Origin: Brasenia schreberi
Lineage: Eukaryota > Streptophyta > Magnoliopsida > Nymphaeales > Cabombaceae
Assembly: GCA_036023115.1 (NCBI GenBank)
Contig: JAYKKT010000074.1
Coordinates: 11,747,501 to 11,811,500 of the forward strand
DNA: 64,000 bases
Direction of reading: 5' to 3'
Within the stretch, counting starts at the first letter, position 1. Each line of letters starts with the position of its first letter. A model generated the notes under the pieces. It was not told where the DNA came from, made no database searches, and saw only the letters and a program-made list of their open reading frames with translations. This document shows, in pieces, positions 1-11,900 of the stretch. A program made the translations under genes and the position numbers.

Positions 1-2645
1 TAAACGAGGAAGGTAGGGAGATTTTAAATTTTGCTATGGCATTTGATCTCTTTATAGTCAATATAATCTTCAAAAAACGAGATGAACATTTAATTACTTA
101 TAAGAGTGGCTTATCACAAACACAAATTGATTACTTTATTTGTAAAAAAAAAGATAGAGCGTGTTGTAAAGATTGTAAGGTAATTCCAGGAGAAAGCTTA
201 ACCACCCAACATTGACTTTTAGTTATGGATTTACAAATAAAAAAATAGACAAAGAAGAAAAGAGTGCATCGAGCTATTCAGACTAAATGGTGGAACATCA
301 AAAGCGAGAAAGAAGATATATTTAAATAGAAAGTCCTACAAGGAGATGTTTGGAATTATTTTGGCACACCCTGTGATATGTGGAACAATATGGCTATACA
401 TATTAGGAAAGTGGCGAAAAATGTGTTAGGGGTATCTAAGGGAAGTGTACCGGCACAAAAAAGAAGCTTGGTGGTGGAGTGAAGTAGTACAAAATAAAAT
501 AAAGGCAAAGAGGGCATGTTACAAATTACGTTAAAAGGCTTAATGATTTGGTTTATATTCGTTGTAACATGCGCCTTCGTGAAAGGTAATGTTGTATTAC
601 TTTCAAATTTTCAATTTGATATTATTTAACTTCAGTTTTCAATTGTTAATATTACTTACTAATTGTTTATCTTCGTTTGTGTCGTAGGCAATTAAAAAAA
701 GTAAATAGAGAAGAAAGTCAATTCGATCCAATAAGTTTGGATAATTTTGAGATATTAGAAGATTGGGTTATGGAAGACACTGAAGAAAATGCCCTCCTAA
801 CAGAAGAAGACGTTGCCTAGATTAATTTGGAAGGAGCGCAACAACATTATGGAGATGAAGAATTTGATTTTGAAGAAGAAGGTGTGGGCATGGCTGATGA
901 TGATGAGGATATGCAACAAGGAGAAGATGAAGATTATTTAGTTGATGATCCTGATTACAATTTGTAATATGTAACATTATATGTAACTGTAGTGTACTGT
1001 AAAGTGTAAATTATGTCTGTATTTTATTTTTTGGATTCAAAATATGTAAATTTGGATGCAATTGTTCAATGTTGAATGCTCAATCTGTACTAAACTTACA
1101 TTATATGAATTTAAAGCAATTATCAGATTTTTCTTGATTTTTTCCTGATTTTTCCTAATTTTTTACTATTTTTAAATTATTTTTAATTAATTTTTGCATT
1201 ATTTTAATATTAAAGTACGATACGATACAATACGCCCGTATCGTGGAGCCCAGCGATACACGATACGATACGCGTCAGACAACACTGGAAAAACCAAAAG
1301 ATGTTCGAGGAATGGAGAGCAAGTACACTTATACCCATATATATTAACAAGGGAGACATTCAAAATTGTGCGAATTATCGAGGTATCAAGTTAATGAGTC
1401 ATACTATGAAATTATGGGAAAGAATTATCGAACGTAGGTTAAGACAAGTATCAAGTACAACAGAGAACCAATTTGGATTCATGCCAGGTAGAACTACTAT
1501 TGAAGCGATTCACCTTTTGAGACGTCTTATGGAATATTTTAGAGCAAAAAAGAAAGACCTTCACATGATATTTATTGATCTAGAAAAAGCTTATGATAGG
1601 GTACCGAGGGAGGTTCTTTGGAGAACTTTGGAAAAAATAGGTATCCCATTGACATATATTAACCTTATAAGAGACATGTATGATGGTGCAAAAACACGTG
1701 TGAGGACTCATGAAGGAACGACATACTTCTTTGAAGTTAATATTGGGTTACATCAAGGATCAACTTTAAGTCCATACTTATTTATAATGGTGATGAATGA
1801 GTTAACAAAACATATTCAAGATGAAGTACCTTGGTGTATATTATTTGCAGATGACATTGTATTAGTGGAGGAGTCTAAGGAAAAAATTAATAGAAAATTG
1901 GAACTATGGAGAAAAACATTAGAAAGCAAAGGCCTCCGACTTAGTAGAACAAAGATAAAATATATGGAATGTAAGTTTGATCATTTGGTTACTTCAAAGG
2001 ACATAGAAATTAAAATTGGCACACATTGCATTCCCCAAAAGGAAAGTTTTAAATACCTAGGGCCAATTTTTCAGAGTGATGGAAGAATTGATGGAGATGT
2101 TACACATAGAATTAATGCTGGTTGGTTAAAATAGAGAGGAGCATCAGGTATTCTTTGTGATAAGAAGATACCATTAAAATTAAAAGGTAAATATTATAGA
2201 GCTGCAATTAGGCCTGTCATGTTTTATAGTTTTGAGTGTTGGGCAGTTAATCATCAATATGTACAAAAGATGTCTGTGACAGAAATGAAGATGTTGAGAT
2301 GGATGAGTGGTCATACAAGAAAAGACCGTATACATAATGAGGTTATTAGAAACAAATTAGGAGTGGCACCAATAGATGATAAAATGAGAGAACATCGTTT
2401 AAGATGGTTTGGACATATAGAAAGAAGATCAAAAGAAGAACCTCTAAGAAGGTTAGAAAAACTAAATTTGGAAAGTATTAAAAGAGGTAGAGGACGACCA
2501 CAAAAGTGTTGGAAAGAAACAATAAAGAATGATCTAGCTTATTTGGAGTTAACTGCTAACATGGCACACGATAGGGATCTGTAGAAACAAAGAATCCATG
2601 TAGCCGACCCCGTCTAGTATGGGAAAAGGCTTAGTTGTTGTTGTT
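1..2645 (+). mobile_element. RTE-clade LINE, decayed copy interrupted by a hAT fragment
   Basis: This is a degenerate copy of the same LINE family found intact at 39538-42738. It enters the window already inside the endonuclease domain and continues to about 533. It resumes at about 1288 with the reverse transcriptase region and ends at about 2645 in the family's GTT-repeat 3' tail. The RT box FADD is still readable near residue 184 of the 277-codon frame 1301-2134. The C-terminal part is open at 2219-2584. Stop codons (for example the TAG within 327-330, the stop just after 2131 and one at 2582) break the frame. Compared with the copy at 55217-58475, about 510 bp of LINE are missing at the junction with the inserted hAT piece, so the insertion was accompanied or followed by a deletion. 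The 5' end and any upstream target duplication lie outside the window. Confidence 0.9.
534..1287 (+). mobile_element. hAT transposon 3' end (last transposase exons plus terminal inverted repeat)
   Basis: Two short coding pieces match the C-terminal end of the hAT transposase at 60565-60975. The first (about 540-585) reads KRLNDLVYIRCNMRLRER. After a probable intron, the second (about 688-966) continues with QLKKVNREESQFDP and an acidic tail ending in DDPDYNL. An in-frame TAG at 817-819 breaks it. The right end, about 1213-1287, is dense in CGATACG/CGTATCG motifs in both orientations and finishes in CAACACTG, the complement of the hAT start CAGTGTTG. Subterminal repeats of this kind are usual transposase binding sites in hAT elements. 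The 5' half of the element is missing. Confidence 0.7.
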
Positions 2646-3647
2646 GACTATCTCTTGCTCTTATTTTTGATGCCTCGATTATAGTTGTCATCTAGCATAA
2701 TTGGAGGTTGTCTAGAGCCAAAATGTGGAAGTCAAAGGCACAACCATGTGGTTCCAATTATATGTTCAAAGCAAATTGCTTATGCATGCCCTACTGAACT
2801 GTCCACCATGTGAGCAGGGTCAGGTATACTTGTCTGTTTAACGATTTATGTAGAACATCTTATGTAAAGCATTCCACAATGTACACAGATTATTTGAAAA
2901 AAAAGGTTAAAGTGCACCTGGCATAGCAACACTTGGGTGCTTCTTCTGTATAGTAAGGCTCAAAGTTGCAGAAAAGGAGGAAGATGAGAACAGGGTAGAG
3001 AATTATTTGATATTCTAAATTTTGCTGATAATAAGTCCGTGAGTTCACAATCCAGCTTTAGTTTTATCGATTGTTGCTATTTTCTCTGCTGATAGCATGT
3101 GTGCGTAGGATCACTTGAAATCTGAAATCCGTCTTCAAAAGTAAGAAATGTGTGGATGGTCTGAGGACGAGAAAAGAGTGCTGAAGTACCACTTGTGGCA
3201 AAAGCATTGAGAGGTTTTATCATTAAAAAAGATTTTTTTGTTGTTTAATCGGTCATCAGAGAAACTGCTTTTGAGGGGTTGGAAGAACCCAGCATTAAAC
3301 TCTGAGGCCTATGGCCCTTGGCCCCAGTGGGGGTCGAACCCTGATTCAGTCTAGCTGGCAGAGCCATTTCAATTATGATAAATGCCCATGGGGTTAACAA
3401 ACAAAATTCTATTATTGGAGATTTGTAATCTTTAGTCGCACTGTTTGGAAAAGGGAAAAAATTCAATTGCCGTCAGGAACACTCATTAGAAATATAGGTG
3501 CAACCTTTGTTTGTGTTTTTCTTCTTGTTGTATTAAACTCCTAAGTTCTTAAACTTCAGGTATCTTTACTCTTTCTAGCATATTATTAACTTGGCTTCTA
3601 TCTTTCTTTTGACGATCTGATCTATGTATTATTACTTGCCTCTCCAG
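2646..3647. other. Non-coding stretch before the thioredoxin-like exon
   Basis: No convincing coding exon is seen here. It is probably the last intron of the thioredoxin-like gene, or that intron plus the older LINE insertion, because the exon at 3648 starts in the middle of a codon. The earlier thioredoxin exons, including the one ending just before the active-site tryptophan codon is completed, are not recognised here and may lie left of the window. A possible SINE sits at 3240-3370. Confidence 0.5.
3240..3370 (-). mobile_element. Possible tRNA-derived SINE head
   Basis: On the minus strand there is a near-perfect pol III B box, GGTTCGACCCC (complement of 3330-3340), about 26 bases downstream of an A-box-like TGGCTCTGCCAGCTAG (complement of 3351-3366). 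The A-to-B spacing is slightly short. The minus-strand 3' side ends in an A-rich stretch at about 3225-3250. No clear target duplication was found, so this could also be a decayed tRNA-like sequence. Confidence 0.35.
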
Positions 3648-3867
3648 GTGCATCATCTGCAGCCAGATCCTGCCTACTTTCTTTCGTTTAAGTAATGAGT
3701 TCCCAAAGCTCTCATTCGTATATGCAGACATAGATGAATGCCCTCAAACAACTCAGAGCATACGTTATACCCCTACCTTCCAATTCTTTCGCGATGGTGA
3801 AAGGGTTGATGAGATGTTTGGTGCAGGAGAGGAACGACTTCGTGATCGGCTCTGGTTACATTGTTAA
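3648..3867 (+). CDS. Thioredoxin-like 3-3 protein, 3'-terminal exon
   Basis: The exon opens after a CTCTCCAG acceptor, and its first G completes a TGG codon. The 73 following codons read CIICSQILPTFFRLSNEF, then YADIDECP, then IRYTPTFQFFRDG, and end DRLWLHC plus TAA. This is the C-terminal two-thirds of a thioredoxin fold of the plant thioredoxin-like 3-3 type, as I recall that family: DEMFGAGE and the terminal RLWLH are its hallmarks, and the cis-proline loop is RYTPT. The active site is W-C-I-I-C if the tryptophan is completed by the upstream exon. Such proteins are expected to be small soluble disulfide oxidoreductases, but the substrate is unknown. The upstream exons are not visible. The gene is convergent with the kinesin gene, whose stop is 2.7 kb away. 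Confidence 0.8.
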
Positions 3868-6584
3868 TGCGTCACTATAGCATGTATCGATGTATTTCCT
3901 GTGATCAGCCAACCAAAACCAAAACCAGGACTTCGGTGCTTAGTTGCCATTGTGCTCGATCTTGTGTCTTATTACTGTTTAACTCCACGGCAAGAGATTA
4001 TTGCATAGATCGGTTTCCCTATCTTCGTTCTGTTCTCTGAAAAAATATTTTTCATTGGGGAAACCACCATATGGAGATCTGTATTAGGCTGCTCTACAGA
4101 AAACCCTTGGCCTAGGGCTCTCACCCACAGGGTTCATATCGATTTCTTGCTATTACAGTTAGATCTTACTGAATTCTTGCATAGAGAAGGTAGCTTCTGT
4201 TAGATGTAGAACTCATGAACTTGATACAATTTAAATACTAAACATTACATTAGAGGTGGTCTTTGAATTCTACTAACCAATAAAATGCCTCAGGTTTTAG
4301 TTAGACAATCCTTTTAAAAGCCATCAAAAGAGAAAGCGCCAATCCTAAAACTTCTCAACCATGTTAAGTTCAGTGGTTGTCCATGCTAGGATGCATTCTC
4401 TCAGGCGAAAGGATCTAGTCCTCGGACATATGTTGGCACTAACTACATGAAGTTTCAGTGTTTATGTCTAGAAGGATGAATATGGTACTTATGTCATCAA
4501 ATCCAGTATTAGCCTCGAGTTTTACATTGCATGCCTCTGACTCCGAGAACAGTTTCTTTGGCTTGTACATGAAATAAACATCATAAAGCTTATAGATGCA
4601 TTCATCTGGTGGGATTAGCCAAAATTTGTTTATGAGCCTTGATGCAGTATCCCCTTTTCTGTGGCCTCTATGTTGGCACTTAAAACTGATGTACTAAGCT
4701 TAGAAAGGTTTGAACTTGCTGACCACTGATTCAAGCTCTTTGTAAGTTAATAATGGAGGAAATTCAAGATGAATGGAAGATTGCTCAACTGAAGCCCATT
4801 ACGGAAACCATCGCAGATGAGCAATGGCAGTTTTTCCACATCTGGAATGAACATATGTATGATAGAGAGAAGTAAGACGCAGAAATGAAATGGCCCTCTT
4901 GGGAGGGAGAGTTCCTCCAAAAGAAATCTTTGCCAAATGATCGACGCCCGGTCTCAAAGCCAATGCTTTCAAGTATAAGAGAAACTTGATCCAATCTCTT
5001 CAGATATGATCTATATCCAGTAACATTTCTTGGGGAACTGATCCAGTTACATATATGAGTATGGTGATAGCTCTCCTGGCCAGGGAGCTTAAAGTTTAGG
5101 AGTTATTCAGGGGGCCTGCGTAACCAGAGCTTGTCTAGGAAACGGTCCCGTGACAGGCTAACTAGGGGCTATCTCTGTTAAGAAATATATAGCTCACCGG
5201 AGCGTGCATGCATGGTATGGGCCTGCCTGACCTCTGCTTGTGAATTATAAAAGCAAAGGAAAAAAAATGTCTCTCTTCCTTTCTTATCCTGGTTAATCAA
5301 AGGTTATTTTCAATCACGGTTTAAGGTGATGGAGGTGAATGGTCTGTATGAGAGAGAAAATCATAGTCTTGGAGGTAAATGGTCTGTATGAGAGAGAAAT
5401 TCATACTGAAAAAGCATTTTGGAAAAAATCACATAGAAGGTATATATTTAGTAAAACAGGTGTTTATAATAACATCTCACAAGAAAATATGTAACCCATG
5501 TTAAAAAGGTTATGCAGGAGTTTGACCCCTGGGGTGCGCGGCTTTGGCCGTGTTACGGAAAAGAAAGAAAAGAAAAAGAAAAACAGCTTACGAGTTTCAT
5601 AATCAACCCCAGCTTGCCTAAAAAAAACCGAAAGAAAGAAAAAGTCTAAAAAATATATTAGCCCATGACACACCGTAGCCTACAGTTTACTTTAACCGAC
5701 GGGTCCACCAGAATGAATAAAGGGTGGCTATTGTGCATGCCCAAAAGGCTATCGTTAAGAATGGCCGGCCGATAAACTCAACCTCCATTTTCGAAATGAA
5801 CGGCATCCAGGTACTGAGACCATTCGTCTGCCCAAGGATTCTTAGACTCGTAAATGGAACAGTACCACCACCAACTCCCTTTATTGTTGCAACATCGGCC
5901 GTCGCCAGTGTTGGTGAGCAAGGGATTACTTCTTGCCAGCCATCATCTTTCAATCCGCGAAAGGCATTCATGCTTCCACGCGTTTACAGTTTGGACCTCC
6001 CTTTATCCTCTTCTCAATCTTTCCTTCTAATCTTCTCAAAGCCCTATTTACATTTCTTATTCAGATTCACCGATTCCCGTAAGCTGCAAAAAGAAATAAA
6101 AGCTGCAGCGTTCAACTTAGCTCTTCTTATCATATCATTACTATCATTTCAGTATGGCCAATGTAGCTGTGGCTCAATCTTCCACTCTTCTCTTTTCATC
6201 TTATTCCTTATACACATACTTTCATCCTATTTACTAATGTTCCCTCCTGATTTTATTATTCATTAGAGTTCACCCTTCACTAAAGCACACCCATGCAAGG
6301 GCAGTGCTCATGGTGCACAAACACACACACACACACACACACACGTGAGGTACTAAGTGGGATGGAATAATATTCAAAAGAACTTCATTGCTTGTAAAAT
6401 TTAAGGGTACACTAAGCATTAGTGAACTTTTAACATTTCTAGTTATAACATCCAAATACAATGCGATTGAAGTACATAACGTGAGGGGGTCCAATCCCGT
6501 AAGAAGAACGAAAGAAGTGGATAATTACCAAGGAGAGACTTTACTAGCTACGCATTCAGTCAGAAGCAATAAACCTTACGTGGT
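3868..6584. other. Intergenic region between convergent genes
   Basis: It holds the 3' flank of the thioredoxin-like gene and the 3' flank of the kinesin gene. Open frames exist (for example 4785-4994 minus and 5724-6266 plus), but they lack splice context, recognisable motifs or a family I know. A (CA)n microsatellite lies at 6321-6344. I see no other gene. Confidence 0.5.
6321..6344. repeat. (AC)12 microsatellite
   Basis: Uninterrupted AC dinucleotide run, read directly from the sequence. Confidence 0.95.
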
Positions 6585-8869
6585 TTATGCATATGTTGAC
6601 TTGTGTTTCTGGATCTCAGCACGCAATGCTGGACTCGTATTAATAACCTTCTTTGCAAGACTGCGTATGTCATCCCTAGCAGAGTCACTTGCTATATGGA
6701 TCAACTCCCTTAGTGCACCACTGGAAATTATGGATTTTGCATTTTCCTCTACAAAATACAATAAAAGTTGACACTCGCTGGAGTTGCATACAGAATTTTG
6801 ATGTGTACAACATAATCAAATCAAATAAGAAACAGTGAAATTTATACAATAAAATTATGAATAATTACAAAAACCAAAAGCAATCATTTGTCCGGAGGCG
6901 TATGATTGGAATCATGTGGTGAATAAACTCAGGTTAAGATTCATCCAAACTTTAGAAGAGGAAGTTGATCCTGAGTTGTATCGCTCAAGTCCAACCCAGA
7001 CACTAACTAGATCGGCCGGTGGTGGACCGAACATGGATTAGCTCAAGGAATGCAGTAACTCTTAGTTCCGTTACTGTTGTGCTGACGTCTAGAAGGCCTG
7101 CCACTGTCAAGAAGCAACAGGGCAAAGCAAATGTAGTATCCTAAAAGCAAAGCAAATGTGAGGTCTCTGACCTCCTCCACTTTATCCTTATGGCTTTAGG
7201 CCAGGGGTTATGAACAAGCTCTTTTAAAGGAGGTCGGGTTGGCAAGAGGAAGGATCATTCCTCCATGACTGGTGTGGTACTGACATGTGGCAATGGATGA
7301 GATTGGAGAATGCTTTACAGATTGGAGGTGAGCAAGTGGCAATGGACACCCCAAAATGCATTCTTAAGATCTGTATGCCACTGTTCTTGAGAGGAGCTTT
7401 GGACAGGGTCACTGGAAGTGCTGGTGGTTGATACTTGCAAAGGGCAAAACATTGTGGTTTTGAAGTTTCTTCCAGAAACATTTTATTTTGCTATATACCG
7501 GAAAGTGCATTTCCTATTCAAATTTTGCTTTTTTATGTTACTTCCACCTCGATTTCTATTTGCTATATACCGGAAAGTGCTTTTCTATGTCACTTCAAGT
7601 CCAACCCATACTTCTCATATGATTTCCATATCACACATGATTCACTTCTCATACGATTTTTATATATCACCTCGTTAATCATTTACAATCATGCACATAG
7701 TGACGAAAACAAATAAAAGTACAGAGAGAGAGACAAATCAAGACTGCACCACCGGATTACATGAATCCCATCAGAACTTAGCTGGAATGTGGGTTCTGGA
7801 GAGGGTAATCGCTATTTGGAATACAACATAGTACAGCTAGGTCATATGGACGTGAATGAGTACGGAATACTACACGAAATCTGACCAGCAACAAAGATGC
7901 ATGTGACTTGTGTGAGAAGAAACACACTGAAGGACAAGAGAAGAAGAAGAAGAAAATGGAAAAACTTAGACGGACATGTTAAACTAAGATTATCCTAATA
8001 TTCTTGCCATGGTTTTCTTCTACTTTTGACATCTTTACAAGAAAATTATGAACCTTCACGAGGGAAAAAAGGAGAAACTATTGGGTTTTCAAACTATCCT
8101 TTCTGACCAGAGGCTGGAGGAAATACATACTTGGTCCAACATCCTAGTTAGCTAAAATCGAGCCAAAGCAATTTCTCCATTTACATTAGATTACAACTAA
8201 TCCGCTGGACCTCTTTTTAGCAGGATAAATCAAGGTTGCAAGCCCTTAAGAAGCAAGAAAAGCTCAAATCAATGGGAAAATTTGATTTATCTGTAGTAAA
8301 CGAGGTGAGCCTGCTATATATGAAAAAACTTAATCTTAGTTAATCAAAATGATTTATCAAATCAAAGTTATGCAAGAATCTTGGGATTGTATGAAAGAAA
8401 ATCATAGACAGTATAAGATCCAACGATATTTCTATATAGAATCCCATTTGACAAAATCTTTTTCCAAGCAAAAGTTAAATCCTGATGTTCTATAACAAAA
8501 ATAGGAAGAAATAATGAGACAGAGCTTACCATGTTGAGCCAAATGACAAAATGCAAGTTCAACATGGCGTCTAGTTGAGGCTGAGTTACAAGAAGAATTT
8601 GCCATCATCCAGGTAAGAGCCCCATCTTCAATAAGGAGTGACTGCCCATTTTTGTAACCTATATGAGATTTTAGAAAACTGGAAGTTTAGAATTGGAACT
8701 CATGATACAGGAAGAAAGACATAAACAAAGAATACCATTTATATCACAGTAACTGACCTCATTCTTACAAGGTTTTCCTCAGAAGTCTTTTTCTTTGAGA
8801 ACATACATTTTCGAGAAAATCTCATGAAAAATCTTGGATGGTTTAATTTTTTAATACAATGAAAAACTA

Positions 8870-8907
<38 letters not shown>

Positions 8908-11900
8908 GTATGCATGTGTGTATATATTATATGGAAAACTTCTTAAGAAAAAGTATATGCAAAGGCTTGTACAGTGCGAGAATAAGAAAGTATTTGTTAA
9001 AATGAATACACAGAAATAAAAATGGCGTAAAAATGCCCAAATAACATAATGATAAAATCACAATATATGGAAGAATTCCAAATACAGGGAATCTTAAAAT
9101 TATTTCTATATTATCTTGATGTTATTCCCAATATGCCTACCAGGGACAGAGCTATCGAAGGGGCGAACCAGCTTTATGCAAACTTTAAATTTAACCAAAT
9201 GTTTCACGATATGTTTCAAACATCACTGAGAATGGTAAGTACGGTTTAAATGATAGATAAGACTAATAGTATACCAAACATTAAGAAGGTCAATACTCAT
9301 TGGTCATTTTAAATATATCTTCTTCGATGAAACAACAATAGTTTTCCATGGCGATCTTTATGGAGGTGATAAGGAAAAAAAGAGTATGGGAAAAGAATGA
9401 AAACTACAGCAGATTTTTGTGCAATATGAGAAAACCAATCGACAAAGCTGACAATCTGAAATCAGAACCTTTCTGATGCAGTTTCTCAGTTAAAAGTACT
9501 TCCAGATTTCATATAAGTGGAGATGGCTTTAGCAATATAGACACATATATACACTTTTCTTTACTAGGAACCCCACAAATGCCACGGAATTTTCCACTCA
9601 AAAGTATGACATACTTCATGATATCTAAGGAATGAATTCACCATACTTCAAACAAAAACTAAGCATGCAAAACATGGCGCAAAGTTCACTGGACTTCCAT
9701 CTCCAAATCTTGTTTCTGTTGAACGTTTACTTCATGTCAAGTGCTTGGAGTGTGCCATCGATGACAGCCATTTTTTGTGCTATAGAGTTTGTCATTTAGT
9801 ATGTGAAAACTTCTATCCTTCTTTCATCTTGTAAGTTACAACAGAACACGTTATAATGTACATATTTTGGATACACTTGAATGAGGCTCATCTTACTTGC
9901 TAAGAAACATATCAACAGGTTAACGAAATAAAAAAGAGCTGCTGATGCCATTATAACAAAATTAATTTTATATAAGGAGCGATGTCATGTCAGGATCTCC
10001 CGTCATACATTGTCACTCTTTGCACACTTGATTGTTCTCATGACATGGCTAAAATGTTCAAAAAGTTGCATTTAATTTCCTTATATGGGAAATAATATAT
10101 TGCCTTGGATTTATGTCCTTATGTTTTTCTGCATCGGGTTTGTGTATTCATGTAGTCAATAAGCACACATCTATATCACAAAAGATAGATAGGAAAATTG
10201 ATATTCAAACATGTTTGGTACCTCCTCGTGATTCACATTTAGCGAAGTTTGCAAACCCTCTGGCCACTTGTGCTATTACATCACTATGTCCAGATTTAGC
10301 CATTTCAAGAAGTCCCTTGATGCCACCATCCGCTTTCAATTTAACATGCAACTTTTCTGCCAAATAAGTGAGTACTATGATTCCGGATCTATTATTAGAA
10401 GAAATAAAACACTAGAGAGAGGCATATATCACTTTAAATTTGTGATTCACATCATCTCATCTAGATATTAAAAGCCTAGACAAGTCACCTAATTTTCATA
10501 TTGAATCAGCACATATTTGCCAAACAACAAGCCTTGATGAACAGCATGTTAGCACTCTGTCAGTTTAAAATGATTAAGGGAAGAAATATATAAAAAGGTT
10601 CTAAAGTTTCCCTATTATTAATCAACATTTTATTGGATATAGAAGCTGGTTCCTTCTTCGCACAATAAATTGAACAACTTCACATGAAGATAAATCAATC
10701 CAAACAAAAATTTCAAATTTTACATTAAGTTTTCCACTAGACTCTAGCTCCTTTGGGGTCGTTGACAAGAGAGGAACCTCACAGAATCGTTTTATGTGAT
10801 TTCAATCAACATTTAATGGTTTCAAACAGTTCAGTGACTAGACTTAAGGGGCACTAACCTGAAACTGTATACTTAAACGTTGGTTCTGTTGGCATTTGGA
10901 CTTTGGTTGGATTTTTATGGTAAGATATCCATAGAGTACACATTCTCTTGTTCTGGTCCTCTGGAGCTCTTTTTCTTGGAAGTTCTAGTGTTGCAACCCT
11001 CTCTCTCTCTATATATACACACACATATAATCTATGTGTGTGCTTATATATGTACACATACATATATATACACACATCATCAAAAGCAAGTAACCTTAAA
11101 AAAGATGATCAAGTTGAAGAATAAGCATTATTGATGGTTACAAGAAGACAAAATAGTGAAAAGAAAACTGTCACTGAAACTGCAAATGAGCGAGTAAAGA
11201 GTAAAAGAAATGCTTTAATGAAGAATGAATTATTCCCACAATAAACAAACACTGGATTTCTGAGTAAATAACAATACCGTTCCCGCAAAGATTTGCAATT
11301 GCACCAGCAATCATTCGTTGGGTCTGCGAGTCTTCTGTCTTGGAGGCCATATTTGACAATAACCGACCGCCACCTTTATTCATGATCAAAGATTGATTGT
11401 TTTCTAAGAAAAGGGAAAAGAAAATCTCAATAACAATCTAACCAGATAATTTTTTGACTCTAGGACTGCACCACATGCCATTTCCCAGGAACACTCCCTT
11501 ACCCATCCAAGCAAAATTTTTCTTTTCCCATCTATAATAAAAGGAAAAATATGCATCACAAACTGCATCACTTCTAGCTATCCCTATTCCTTGAAATCGT
11601 TGCTCTGAAAGGAAGAAAAATCCCAAGGTACGCATACTTCTAAATAAACCTTTCTGGTCTATTCACTGAAGTGGCAGGAGAACCAAAAATAAATTGCTTA
11701 AAGTGACAGGAAAATAAACAAGCAACACTACAACCCTTTATCTAGCGACAGATTGCGTTAGAATGTGGCCATAGAGCACCACCTCCCCCTAAGCAACAAC
11801 ACGAACAATGAAGAGGTCAACATGACCAATGAAAGAGGTGAAAGAAGAAAACATGTTCAAAGCTAGGAGGAGCAGTAGAAATTCCACCAGTCTATCTTTT

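Noticed and set aside
4760..4995. Open frames on both strands that read a little like a coding remnant
   Set aside because: Short, no conserved motif and no supporting splice sites.
5724..6266. 180-codon open frame on plus, overlapping a 94-codon frame on minus
   Set aside because: No recognisable motif, no splice or promoter context, and compositionally plain; likely chance, though an old gene remnant cannot be excluded.
10990..11080. TA/CA-rich repeats that resemble a small array
   Set aside because: Degenerate microsatellite; no repeat-spacer structure, so not CRISPR-like, and the genome is a plant.
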